A DNA stretch of 64,000 nt from Candidatus Nanopelagicales bacterium. Its GTDB lineage: Bacteria; Actinomycetota; Actinomycetes; S36-B12. Below the pieces are notes generated by a model. That model searched no databases and was not told the DNA's origin. It saw nothing but the letters and a program-made list of their open reading frames with translations. Shown here in pieces: positions 56,519 to 64,000 of this stretch (position 1 is its first letter; each line of letters starts with the position of its first letter). The stretch is from assembly GCA_018402235.1 (NCBI GenBank), contig JAGYJJ010000004.1, forward strand, positions 1-64,000, given 5' to 3'. The position numbers and the translations under genes were made by a program.

Positions 56519-57910
56519 GTGCCTAAAGCTTTCCCTGTGACCGATGCCGAACTCAAGAAGGTCGCCATCGTCACGCTGGGTTGCGCGCGTAACGAGGTTG
56601 ATTCAGAAGAACTTGCGGGTCGACTCGGTGCGCAGGGGTGGACGTTGGTCGACGACGCCGACCACGCCGATGCTGTTCTTGTCAACACATGCGGGTTCAT
56701 CGAGGCCGCGAAGAAGGAGTCCATCGATACTGTGCTGGCTGCCGCGCAAGGAGCTGCTCCCGTCGTCGCTGTTGGTTGCCTGGCCGAGCGCTACGGGAAC
56801 GAACTCGCTGCAGTGTTGCCCGAGGCCCGTGCAGTTCTTGGCTTCGATTCCTACCCGGATATCGGTGAGCGCCTAGAAGCAGTGATCGCCGGTGAGGAGC
56901 TGCCGTCGCACGATCCGGTTGATCGACGCACGCTGCTTCCGATTGCGCCGGTGGAGCGCAAGAACAGCCCTTCCGGTTGGACGCCGCCGGTACCGCGCAT
57001 CCGGCTGGGATCTGGACCGGTCGCCTCGGTCAAGCTCGCAACGGGGTGTGATCGTCGTTGCAGTTTTTGCGCTATCCCGAAGTTCCGCGGCTCGTTCGTA
57101 TCGCGCACACCCGCGGAGATCACTTCCGAGATTGGGGACATGGTGGGCAGCGGGGTCCGTGAGGTGATCTTGGTGTCGGAGAACACCACCTCCTACGGCA
57201 AAGACCTCGGAGATATGCGCTTGCTCGAAACTGTGCTGCCCGAACTGGCCGCAGGAACGGGCGTGGATCGCCTGCGCCTTTCCTACCTGCAACCGGCGGA
57301 GATGCGACCGGGATTGATCGCTTCGATTGCTGGAACGACCGCAGTGGCGGACTACTTCGATTTGAGTTTTCAACATGCCAGTCCGCGGGTGCTGCGATCC
57401 ATGCGGCGCTTCGGTGGCACGCAGGACTTCTTGGAGTTGATCGAGGCGATTCGTTCGATTGCACCGGATGCCGGTATTCGCAGCAACGTGATCGTGGGCT
57501 TTCCGGGCGAGACGGATGAGGATGTCGATGAGCTCGCGGTGTTCTTGGAGGCAGCAGGTCTGGACGCTGTGGGTGTTTTCGCTTACTCCGATGAAGACGG
57601 AACCGAGGCGGAGAAACTTCCCGACAAGGTTGATCCGTACGAGATCGAACGCAGGCGCGCGCGGATAGCGGACCTGGTCGAAGAACTGATGGCCCAGCGC
57701 GCTTCCGAGCGGTTAGGTCAGCGCGTTCGAGTGTTAATTGAAAGCATCGAAGACGATGGCCCGGTTGGCCGTGCAGCCCACCAAGGCCCCGACGATGGAT
57801 CGTGCGTGATCGTTGGTGATCGATCGACGCTCACGAGTCTGGCAATCGGAGATTGGGTAGATGGCGATGTGGTCGAGTCCGAGGGCGTCGACCTGTGGGT
57901 GCGAGTGTGA
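56519..57910 (+). CDS. rimO: Ribosomal protein S12 methylthiotransferase
   Basis: RimO is a radical-SAM enzyme that methylthiolates Asp of ribosomal protein S12. The 463-residue protein has an N-terminal MTTase domain ([53 protein letters not shown]) with three Cys for one cluster. The radical SAM motif is [18 protein letters not shown] at about 176-193, and a C-terminal TRAM domain ([18 protein letters not shown]) follows. GTG at 56519 follows a 33-base gap. Confidence 0.95.
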   Translation: MPKAFPVTDAELKKVAIVTLGCARNEVDSEELAGRLGAQGWTLVDDADHADAVLVNTCGFIEAAKKESIDTVLAAAQGAAPVVAVGCLAERYGNELAAVLPEARAVLGFDSYPDIGERLEAVIAGEELPSHDPVDRRTLLPIAPVERKNSPSGWTPPVPRIRLGSGPVASVKLATGCDRRCSFCAIPKFRGSFVSRTPAEITSEIGDMVGSGVREVILVSENTTSYGKDLGDMRLLETVLPELAAGTGVDRLRLSYLQPAEMRPGLIASIAGTTAVADYFDLSFQHASPRVLRSMRRFGGTQDFLELIEAIRSIAPDAGIRSNVIVGFPGETDEDVDELAVFLEAAGLDAVGVFAYSDEDGTEAEKLPDKVDPYEIERRRARIADLVEELMAQRASERLGQRVRVLIESIEDDGPVGRAAHQGPDDGSCVIVGDRSTLTSLAIGDWVDGDVVESEGVDLWVRV

Positions 57911-57914
57911 TCTG

Positions 57915-58457
57915 GTGCGCGTCACCTGGAACCTGCCGAACTTTCTGACCCTGGCCCGTTTGGCGGCTGTTCCGGTTGTGGGCGTGTTGCTATTCATGCA
58001 AACGCCCATCATGCGCGATCTCGCCGCGATCGTGTTTGTTGTCGCGGCGGTAACTGACTTCATCGATGGCGCCATCGCCCGAAAGCGAGGCATCACCACC
58101 GAGTTCGGTGCACTCATGGATCCCATAGCGGACAAGGCTCTGATAACCGTGGCCTTAGTCGGGTTGTCGGCACTGGGTGACGTTCCCTGGTGGATCACGA
58201 TCGTGATCTTGGTCCGCGAATTCGGGGTGACCGCCTTGCGCCTATCTGCGTTGCGTTATGGAGTGATTCCAGCATCGCGAGGTGGTAAGGCGAAGACGGT
58301 GGTGCAGATCATCGCGATCGCAATGTTCCTTGCGGTGGGTCCACAGTGGTGGGTTGATGTGGCTACGGTTGTGTTGGCGGTTGCGGTCATTTTGACCGTT
58401 GTGACCGGAGTGGACTACGTGGTGCGCGTTGTTCGGATGCGTAAGGCCCGCGCATGA
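57915..58457 (+). CDS. pgsA: CDP-diacylglycerol-glycerol-3-phosphate phosphatidyltransferase
   Basis: PgsA joins CDP-DAG and glycerol 3-phosphate to make phosphatidylglycerol phosphate at the membrane. The 180-residue protein opens VTWNLPNFLTLARLAAVPVV. The CDP-alcohol motif is complete: VTDFIDGAIARKRGITTEF, with the second Asp pair in GALMDPIADKALI. Five or so membrane helices follow. GTG at 57915 is the start just after rimO; a longer frame from 57861 is rejected as overlap. The stop overlaps cinA by four bases. Confidence 0.93.
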   Translation: MRVTWNLPNFLTLARLAAVPVVGVLLFMQTPIMRDLAAIVFVVAAVTDFIDGAIARKRGITTEFGALMDPIADKALITVALVGLSALGDVPWWITIVILVREFGVTALRLSALRYGVIPASRGGKAKTVVQIIAIAMFLAVGPQWWVDVATVVLAVAVILTVVTGVDYVVRVVRMRKARA

Positions 58458-58942
58458 AAGACCTCGCCCAGCTCATCGTCAGCGATCTGCGCTCGCGCAG
58501 TTGGACCATTGCGACCGGGGAATCGCTCACCGCGGGAATGGTCTGTGCGGCGCTGGCCGAGGTTCCCGGGTGCTCGGCGGTGCTCCGAGGTGGCGTTGTC
58601 GCTTACCAGGTGGATATCAAGGAATCGATCCTGGGCGTAAGTGAGCGGGCGATAGCCCAGGGCGTAGTGAGCGAGCAGGTGGCGTTGGAGTTGGCCCAGG
58701 GTGCCGCGCGCACCCTGAGTGCCCGGGTGGGTGTGGGGACCACCGGTGCGGCCGGTCCCGATGCCCACGACGGCACCCCCGCAGGGACCGCCTGGGTGGG
58801 CGTGTGGATCCATCGTGGGCCCGGGGAGCCGGGGACCATCCGAAGTAGGCAGATCACGTCATCCGGTAATCGGGCGCAGGTGCGGGCGGAGGTAACCCGG
58901 GCCGCTCTCGAAGAGGTCCTCGCCGCCCTCCAAGCCGCCTGA
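58454..58942 (+). CDS. cinA: CinA-like nicotinamide-nucleotide amidase domain
   Basis: The 162-residue protein is the C-terminal (PncC) half of CinA alone: TIATGESLTAGMVCAALAEV, SAVLRGGVVAYQVDIKESIL and VGTTGAAGPDAHDGTPAGTA. This amidase removes the amide of NMN. The N-terminal COG1058 domain is absent, as is common. It overlaps pgsA (ATGA). Confidence 0.94.
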   Translation: MKDLAQLIVSDLRSRSWTIATGESLTAGMVCAALAEVPGCSAVLRGGVVAYQVDIKESILGVSERAIAQGVVSEQVALELAQGAARTLSARVGVGTTGAAGPDAHDGTPAGTAWVGVWIHRGPGEPGTIRSRQITSSGNRAQVRAEVTRAALEEVLAALQAA

Positions 58943-58992
58943 CCTCCCAACCCTGTCCCGCGGCCCGTCCCGCGTCCCTTCCCGCCATCACT

Positions 58993-59060
58993 CCCGATGC
59001 GGTGTCAGTTGTCGGCGGCACGCCTCGGCGTGTCGCGCCGACAACTGACACCGCATCGGG
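58993..59060. repeat. Palindromic element 2 (cinA-clgR spacer)
   Basis: A perfect 25-bp inverted repeat: CCCGATGCGGTGTCAG followed by TTGTCGGCG on the left arm, and the exact complement on the right. An 18-base centre contains an inner hairpin (CACGCC-TC-GGCGTG). The outer 16 bases match element 1 at 53243 while the inner bases differ but still pair. G-rich and C-rich runs flank it. Confidence 0.95.
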
Positions 59061-59248
59061 GAAGGACGGGGGAGGGGTAGGGGGGAGGGACAGGGGAATA
59101 GACGCAGCCCTGCGGGTGTTATCTCAGGTAGCGCCCGATGTACGCCGACCCTGCACCGCTTGCCTGCACCGCTTGCCTGCACCACGCGATGCGGTTCCCG
59201 GACGGCGCGTTATGGTGGACGAATAGCAACCGGAAGGAGGCAAGGCCC

Positions 59249-59563
59249 ATGATCGTTATGCGGGAAGTAATCGGCGAAGAGCTTCGTCGTCGCCGGCAAG
59301 ACCAAGGCCGCACGCTGCGTGAGGTCTCCGGTGCTGCTGCCGTATCGCTTGGATACCTCTCGGAGGTAGAGCGCGGCCACAAGGAAGCCTCGTCCGAACT
59401 TCTGGCGGCCATTTGCGACGCCCTGGACATCTCGCTGTCGGAACTACTGTCCTCGGTCAGCACGCAGATGGCTTACAAGGAGTTGCAACACACCGCACCC
59501 ACCACCCGGTTGCCGGACATGGTCCTGGCCGGTGGGATACCCGCGCGACGCGGTTTGTCGTAA
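59249..59563 (+). CDS. clgR: ClgR-type XRE transcriptional regulator
   Basis: ClgR activates clp protease, recX and other stress genes in actinobacteria. The 104-residue protein has the [23 protein letters not shown] and [20 protein letters not shown] with [10 protein letters not shown], close to ClgR. The ATG follows GGAAGGAGG. Upstream 12-13-bp direct repeats (TGCACCGCTTGCC twice) lie in the promoter region. DUF3046 follows, then genes leading to recA-recX. Confidence 0.92.
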   Translation: MIVMREVIGEELRRRRQDQGRTLREVSGAAAVSLGYLSEVERGHKEASSELLAAICDALDISLSELLSSVSTQMAYKELQHTAPTTRLPDMVLAGGIPARRGLS

Positions 59564-59591
59564 GTCGCGTAATCGCCGAATCGGATCACAT

Positions 59592-59783
59592 TTGCGTCGA
59601 AGTGACTTCTGGGAACGCCTCACCGCTGTCCTGGGAGATGAGTACGCCCCATCGTGGTCGCGCGATGTCGTGCTACCTACCCTCGGCGCAACGGTGGAGC
59701 AGGCATTCGACCAAGGGGAAGAGACCGTGACGGTCTGGCGAGCGGTATGCGAAGTGGTAGAGGTTCCCTCCTTCCTGCGATAG
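59592..59783 (+). CDS. DUF3046 protein
   Basis: The 63-residue product opens at a TTG with LRRSDFWERLTAVLGDEYAP, then SWSRDVVLPTLGATVEQAFD and VWRAVCEVVEVPSFLR, which is DUF3046. The family lies between clgR and recA in many actinobacteria; function unknown. A longer in-frame upstream start (59532) overlaps clgR in another frame and is less likely. Confidence 0.9.
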   Translation: MRRSDFWERLTAVLGDEYAPSWSRDVVLPTLGATVEQAFDQGEETVTVWRAVCEVVEVPSFLR

Positions 59784-59802
59784 CCGGACATAGGCTGCAG
59801 CA

Positions 59803-60504
59803 GTGCCAGCAAGCAGTCCAGGGCTTTCGTTCCTGACGATCGTCACCTTCGGGCGATCGGGGAGCACGGCCCTGCAGGCGGCTCTCAATGCGCACCCGGA
59901 CACGATCATCCGCGGGGAGAACTACGCTGCGTTGCGGGGAATGCAGGAGTACATCGATGCCATTGCCGCCGCTTCCGATCGACATCACGCAGGCAAACCA
60001 CAGCATCCGTGGTTTGGCACAGCTCGACTCGATCCACGAGCGATTCTCGCCGACCAACGACGCCACGTAATCGAACACCTACTGCGAGTCAAGCCCACAA
60101 CTCGTTGGACCGGCTTCAAGGAAGTTCGCTACGAGGTGGGACACATCGCCGATGCGGACGCTCTGGCCAACCACCTGTTGTTCTTGAACACGCTGCTGCC
60201 GGGCATGCGCTATCTGGTGAACGTCCGCGATCCGCAAGCGGCAGCAAGGAGTGGATGGTGGAGTAGGCATCCTGATGGCATCGGTGCGCTGCAGCAGACC
60301 GTCACCAACCTGCACTCTGCGACACACACACTGCAATCGGTGCTGGGGCCTGGGCGTGCGGTGCTTGTGGACCATGACCAATGGAACGAAGATCCGCAGG
60401 TGGTGATTGATGCGCTCGATGAGCTGACCTACCCCGTGGACCCGACCATCGTTCGTTCAGCGCTCGCCGAACAGCTCTCTCATGGGAAAGCAAACTCCTC
60501 ATGA
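59803..60504 (+). CDS. Sulfotransferase-like protein
   Basis: The 233-residue protein starts GTG with PASSPGLSFLTIVTFGRSGS-TALQAALNAHP, the 5'-PSB loop that binds PAPS in sulfotransferases. RYLVNVRDPQAAARSGWWSR is the second (3'-phosphate) motif. The acceptor is unknown: such small sulfotransferases act on sugars, lipids or small molecules. The stop overlaps the MFS gene by four bases, so a sulfated product or its precursor may be transported. It sits between DUF3046 and recA, normally adjacent. Confidence 0.8.
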   Translation: MPASSPGLSFLTIVTFGRSGSTALQAALNAHPDTIIRGENYAALRGMQEYIDAIAAASDRHHAGKPQHPWFGTARLDPRAILADQRRHVIEHLLRVKPTTRWTGFKEVRYEVGHIADADALANHLLFLNTLLPGMRYLVNVRDPQAAARSGWWSRHPDGIGALQQTVTNLHSATHTLQSVLGPGRAVLVDHDQWNEDPQVVIDALDELTYPVDPTIVRSALAEQLSHGKANSS

Positions 60505-61787
60505 GCGCTTCCATGGAAATACAGTCAGATCCCCTCGACACCGCCGCGGTCCACGCGATCCAAAAGCGCAGCGTTGCAACCCTCACCGCGAGTCAAGTTC
60601 TCGGCGGCGTCGCGGTAGCAGGCTCACTGCCTGCCGGTGCACTGATCGCCGCCTCCTTGAGCGGCAGCGCTGCAGCTGCCGGCCTGGCGCAGACGTTCGG
60701 GGTTGTCGGCGCGGCACTGTTGGCGTTACCGCTTGCTCGCCTCGCCCTCACTCGCGGGCGACGCGCCGCGCTGTCCTTGGGTTACTTCCTTGGAGGTGTG
60801 GGTGCCCTGGTAGTGGTTGTCAGCACCGTGGAGCGCTCGCTGTTCGGCGTTTACGCCGGATGCCTGCTGGTAGGTGTGGCTTCGGCCTCAGGTTTGCAGG
60901 CGCGATACGCGGCAACAGACCTCGCAACGCCGCGTCATCGTGCGCGGAGTTTGTCCCTGGTTGTCTGGGGAGCAACCATTGGAGCGGTTGCCGGGCCGAA
61001 CCTGCTCAACGTCAGCGGATTGTGGGCGCTGTCCTGGGGATTGCCGCAACTGACGGGGCCGTATCTGGTTGCGGTTGTGGTCACGTTCGGTGCCGTCGTC
61101 GTTCTTCTTTTGTTTTTACGCCCGGACCCGTATCGCGAGTCGCTGAAACTGCGCGGAGCCGACGGTCCGGGGGTAGTGCATCCGCGATTGCGCGATGGCA
61201 TCGAACATCTGAAGACCAGACCGCGCGCGATCTTGGGTATCGCGGCGATCGCGATTGGCCATGTGGCGATGGTCATGGTGATGGTGATGACGCCGGTGCA
61301 CATGGCCCACGTGGATGTGCGGCTGCAACTAATCGGTTTGGTGATCAGCGTTCATGTGGCAGGCATGTATGCGTTCTCCCCGCTCGTGGGTATGGCGGTG
61401 GATCGCTTCGGTCGGATTCAAGTGATCGTCGCGGGAATCGTGATCTTGCTGGTATCCATGGTGTTCAGCGGACTCTCGGCAGCCGACGACGTGTGGACCT
61501 TGGGCGTCGGGCTGTTCCTGCTCGGCCTGGGGTGGTCCTGCACCTTGATCGCGGGATCCACGCTGGTGACCGATGAGGTCGAGCCGCGCGAACGCCCGGC
61601 GGTGCAGGGTCTGTCGGACCTCACGATGAACGTGGCCGGCGCCCTCGGCGGTGTGGTGGCAGGACTGGTGGTGTGGGTGTCGTCGTATGCGGTGTTGAAC
61701 CTGGTGGCGGCGATCCCGGTAGTAGCCCTGGCCATCTTTGCGGCACTGCCGGCGTGTCGGAAGCATTCGAACACCCGTTCGATGTAG
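60501..61787 (+). CDS. MFS transporter
   Basis: The 428-residue protein has 12 membrane helices in two halves. The loop 2-3 motif is RLALTRGRRAALSLGYFLGG, GLQARYAATDLATPRHRARS is the DLA-type helix, and GMAVDRFGRIQVIVAGIVIL is the second-half loop. Substrate is not evident; drug or metabolite export is typical. It is translationally coupled to the sulfotransferase gene. Confidence 0.92.
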   Translation: MSASMEIQSDPLDTAAVHAIQKRSVATLTASQVLGGVAVAGSLPAGALIAASLSGSAAAAGLAQTFGVVGAALLALPLARLALTRGRRAALSLGYFLGGVGALVVVVSTVERSLFGVYAGCLLVGVASASGLQARYAATDLATPRHRARSLSLVVWGATIGAVAGPNLLNVSGLWALSWGLPQLTGPYLVAVVVTFGAVVVLLLFLRPDPYRESLKLRGADGPGVVHPRLRDGIEHLKTRPRAILGIAAIAIGHVAMVMVMVMTPVHMAHVDVRLQLIGLVISVHVAGMYAFSPLVGMAVDRFGRIQVIVAGIVILLVSMVFSGLSAADDVWTLGVGLFLLGLGWSCTLIAGSTLVTDEVEPRERPAVQGLSDLTMNVAGALGGVVAGLVVWVSSYAVLNLVAAIPVVALAIFAALPACRKHSNTRSM

Positions 61788-61899
61788 TTTCAGCCACGAC
61801 GGAAGCCCTCATCGCGGGTTGGCCTTTATCCACAGGGGCGGGTCAGCGGTGAGAACGCAATCCCCAGGTCGGGAATGGGGGGTCGCGGACATCGGGTGG

Positions 61900-61922
61900 A
61901 TGTCACAGGGTGGACGTAGTTT
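61900..61922 (+). promoter_or_regulatory. Candidate PafBC-type (RecA-NDp-like) promoter of recA
   Basis: The LexA-independent DNA-damage promoter of actinobacteria has the form TTGTCRGTG-N8-TANNNT. Here ATGTCACAG, eight bases, then TAGTTT match most of it, 63 bases before the recA start. A LexA box (TCGAAC-N4-GTTCGA) is not intact, though ACGTTCGAG near 61949 is a half-site. Confidence 0.4.
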
Positions 61923-61984
61923 TGAGATGACCGAATTTCGACAAGACACGTTCGAGCAGTAACCAACCGCGAGGAGAGTGCCCC

Positions 61985-63121
61985 ATGGCCGCCAAGAGCA
62001 ACAAGTCAAGTGAGAAGCCCACCGTTTCGGCCGATCGGGAGAAGGCACTGGATTCAGCCCTCGCCCAGATCGAGCGGCAGTTCGGTAAGGGCTCGGTCAT
62101 GCGATTGGGCGAGGAAGGCCGCGCGCCCATCGAGGTTATTCCCACCGGATCGATCGCGCTGGACGTGGCCTTGGGTATCGGCGGTCTGCCGCGTGGTCGA
62201 ATCATTGAGATCTATGGCCCGGAATCCTCCGGCAAGACCACGGTGGCGCTGCACGCCATCGCGAGTGTCCAGGCCGCTGGCGGGCTCGCCGCGTTCATCG
62301 ACGCAGAGCACGCATTAGACCCGGACTACGCCCAAGCGCTCGGTGTGGACCTCGACAATCTGTATGTGTCTCAGCCGGACACCGGCGAGCAAGCGCTGGA
62401 AATCACCGACACCCTCGTCCGCTCGGGTGCCATCGACCTGGTTGTCATCGACTCTGTTGCGGCGCTGGTACCTCGCGCGGAGATCGAAGGCGAGATGGGG
62501 GACTCACACGTGGGCCTGCAAGCGCGATTGATGAGCCAGGCGCTGCGCAAGATGGCCGGTGCGTTGAGTAGTACGCACACATCGGCAATATTCATCAACC
62601 AGCTGCGCGAGAAGATTGGCGTGATGTTTGGCTCCCCGGAAACCACCACCGGTGGTAAGGCGCTGAAGTTCTACTCCTCGGTTCGCCTCGATGTGCGCCG
62701 CATTGAAACCCTCAAGGGTGGCACCGAAGCAGTGGGCAACCGCACCCGCGTGAAGGTGGTCAAAAACAAGGTGGCGCCGCCGTTCAAGCAGGCTGAGTTC
62801 GACATCCTCTACGGCGAGGGGATCTCGCGGGAGGGCTCGCTCATTGATTTGGGTGTGGATACCGGACTGGTGAATAAGTCCGGTGCTTGGTTCACCTACG
62901 AAGGTGACCAGCTGGGTCAGGGTAAGGAAAACGCCCGCATCTTCCTCAAGGACAACCCCGATCTGTCCGACGAGCTCGAAAAGCGCATCAAGGAAACGAT
63001 GGGCATCGGAGCGCGCGCTGACGCACCAGCGGATACGGCCGCGGATACGGCCGCGGACATCGACGCGCCGATCGACCTTGCGGTCGCTGAGAACGTGTCG
63101 GACGTCGCCCCACCTGCGTAA
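61985..63121 (+). CDS. recA: Recombinase A
   Basis: RecA drives homologous recombination and the SOS response. The 378-residue protein has an N-terminal helix, Walker A GPESSGKT at 78-85, [20 protein letters not shown], the L1/L2 loops ([30 protein letters not shown]) and a C-terminal domain. The tail has a repeat of 12 bases (GCGGATACGGCC) giving [12 protein letters not shown], an acidic end. GAGGAGAG precedes the ATG. recX follows closely. Confidence 0.97.
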   Translation: MAAKSNKSSEKPTVSADREKALDSALAQIERQFGKGSVMRLGEEGRAPIEVIPTGSIALDVALGIGGLPRGRIIEIYGPESSGKTTVALHAIASVQAAGGLAAFIDAEHALDPDYAQALGVDLDNLYVSQPDTGEQALEITDTLVRSGAIDLVVIDSVAALVPRAEIEGEMGDSHVGLQARLMSQALRKMAGALSSTHTSAIFINQLREKIGVMFGSPETTTGGKALKFYSSVRLDVRRIETLKGGTEAVGNRTRVKVVKNKVAPPFKQAEFDILYGEGISREGSLIDLGVDTGLVNKSGAWFTYEGDQLGQGKENARIFLKDNPDLSDELEKRIKETMGIGARADAPADTAADTAADIDAPIDLAVAENVSDVAPPA

Positions 63122-63125
63122 CGTC

Positions 63126-63743
63126 GTGACGCGTCGTCGTAGGTCCGGCATCGATGCAACTGCACCCGTTAACCGGGAGGGCGGTCATGTCGAGGACGAT
63201 CCCGAGCAGGTGGTTCGCACCATCGTGCTGCGTCGACTCTCGAGTGCGCCGCGCACGCGCGGAGAACTCGAGAAGGATCTGGCGCAGCGGGGTTCGGATC
63301 CGGACATCACTGCAGCGGTGCTCGATCGGTTCGAGGAAGTCGGACTTATAGACGATGAGGCGTACGCGCGGATGTGGGTTGAGTCGCGTCATCGCAGCAA
63401 AGCCCTCGCGCGTTCGCTCCTCAAGCGGGAACTCACCGATCGAGGTATCGACCGGGAGTTGGCGCAGGAGGCGGTTGATCAGATCGACGACGACGCTGAG
63501 TGGCAACGCGCCCGCGAGTTCGCCGTACGCAAGTTCAGGGTACGCAGCGGTGAGGATCGACTGAAAGCGGTGAATCGACTTGCGGGCCAGCTTGCTCGCA
63601 AGGGCTATCCAGCGAACCTCTGCTTCACCGTTGCCCGCGAAGTATCAGCGGCGGTAGCCGAGCAAGGGGAGCAGGACATTATCGACGAGTTTGACGGTGG
63701 TCTCATCGTCGATCACTTCACCGCAGAGCAGGAGTCGGTGTAG
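63126..63743 (+). CDS. recX: RecX regulator of RecA
   Basis: RecX inhibits RecA filament growth. The 205-residue protein has three-helix repeats: VVRTIVLRRLSSAPRTRGEL, DRFEEVGLIDDEAYARMWVE, LKRELTDRGIDRELAQEAVD and later KGYPANLCFTVAREV. GTG follows the recA stop by four bases. Its last 99 bases overlap the convergent TetR-type gene. Confidence 0.93.
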   Translation: MTRRRRSGIDATAPVNREGGHVEDDPEQVVRTIVLRRLSSAPRTRGELEKDLAQRGSDPDITAAVLDRFEEVGLIDDEAYARMWVESRHRSKALARSLLKRELTDRGIDRELAQEAVDQIDDDAEWQRAREFAVRKFRVRSGEDRLKAVNRLAGQLARKGYPANLCFTVAREVSAAVAEQGEQDIIDEFDGGLIVDHFTAEQESV

Positions 63744-63998
63744 CACGATCGCGGGCGGCAATTCGAAAACCAATGGGTCGATCGGTTGCGTGGGGATCTC
63801 GCCGCGGCCCATCGCGCGCTGCAGCATGGCTATGCGCTGAGCTTGCATCGGTTCACCCACCCGGGCTTGGAACTCCGCAACCAAGGACGGATCATGGGTG
63901 GATTCGCTGATGAGTTCACGCAGCACCGTCTGTAAGGGTCCGCGGAGCAGTCCGGCGAAACCGCGCAGTGATCCGAGCAGGTCCTCGCGCAGGGAACC
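63645..63998 (-). CDS. TetR-type regulator, C-terminal part (5' end beyond window)
   Basis: The frame runs off the right edge. The visible 117 residues are an all-helical ligand-binding domain: VLRELISESTHDPSLVAEFQ, RIAMLQRAMGRGEIPTQPID, PLVFELPPAIVLHRLLLCGE, then VDNVLLPLLGYRR. This matches the TetR C-terminal type with the Pro-containing dimer helix. The HTH would lie outside. It converges on recX and overlaps its 3' end. Confidence 0.75.
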   Translation of the reverse strand, partial: GSLREDLLGSLRGFAGLLRGPLQTVLRELISESTHDPSLVAEFQARVGEPMQAQRIAMLQRAMGRGEIPTQPIDPLVFELPPAIVLHRLLLCGEVIDDETTVKLVDNVLLPLLGYRR

Positions 63999-64000
63999 GG

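Noticed and set aside
61949-61960. LexA box upstream of recA
   Set aside because: Only a half-site (GTTCGA) is present; the left half TCGAAC at the right spacing is missing.

Overview
This window is from a GC-rich actinobacterial (Actinomycetota) chromosome. The call rests on gene order and family type: dxr / rseP / ispG / proS; rimP-nusA-ylxR-infB-rbfA-truB-ribF-rpsO-pnp; dapB ... thyX-dapA-rnj-ftsK-rimO-pgsA-cinA-clgR-DUF3046; and recA-recX. GTG and TTG starts are common, and stop/start overlaps of the ATGA, GTGA or TGATG kind are frequent. I cannot name the genus from sequence alone.

Layout. 1-2052: two small genes and a frame-disrupted dxr. 2053-18848: a 16.8-kb accessory block between dxr and rseP, which are normally close neighbours. 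It holds 13-bp tandem repeats, a small LuxR-type HTH gene, a tail-collar protein and a Tat-exported protein, a two-component pair, an amidase, a RiPP (ribosomally made, post-translationally modified peptide) cluster, a eukaryotic-like protein kinase, a quinone-oxidoreductase-like enzyme, a small antitoxin-like protein and a hairpin-rich spacer. 18849-29290: rseP, a second small insertion (secreted pentapeptide-repeat protein, unknown ORF, Abi_2/HEPN protein), then ispG, a GNAT, proS, a TauE-type permease and two ferritin-like DUF4439-type genes. 29400-39378: the translation/RNA block rimP to pnp. 39382-53214: M16 peptidase, dapB, AzlCD, glpD, an alkyl-DHAP-synthase-like flavoprotein, a second two-component pair, thyX, dapA and rnj. 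53381-64000: ftsK, a small HTH gene, rimO, pgsA, cinA, clgR, DUF3046, a sulfotransferase-like gene, an MFS transporter, recA, recX and the edge of a TetR-type gene.

The most interesting system is the RiPP locus at 7850-16490. A 74-residue precursor has a Nif11/NHLP-like leader, a double-glycine site and a predicted 12-residue core (DTNFNLTACAAA). It is followed by a YcaO enzyme, a TfuA protein, a short HlyD-type adaptor, a C39-peptidase/ABC exporter and a second NHLP-type ABC protein. The genes abut or overlap and read as one operon. No E1-like partner or azoline dehydrogenase is present, so YcaO-TfuA backbone thioamidation is a more economical prediction than azole formation. An amidase diverges from the precursor, and a Ser/Thr kinase converges on and overlaps the last transporter gene.

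A caution for users: many housekeeping genes (dxr, ribF, pnp, glpD, ftsK, infB, probably rimP, and a response regulator) carry single-base frame breaks, often in GC runs. I read these as consensus errors rather than real gene loss. Two intergenic perfect or near-perfect palindromes sharing the same outer arms, and many short tandem repeats, are further features of this genome.
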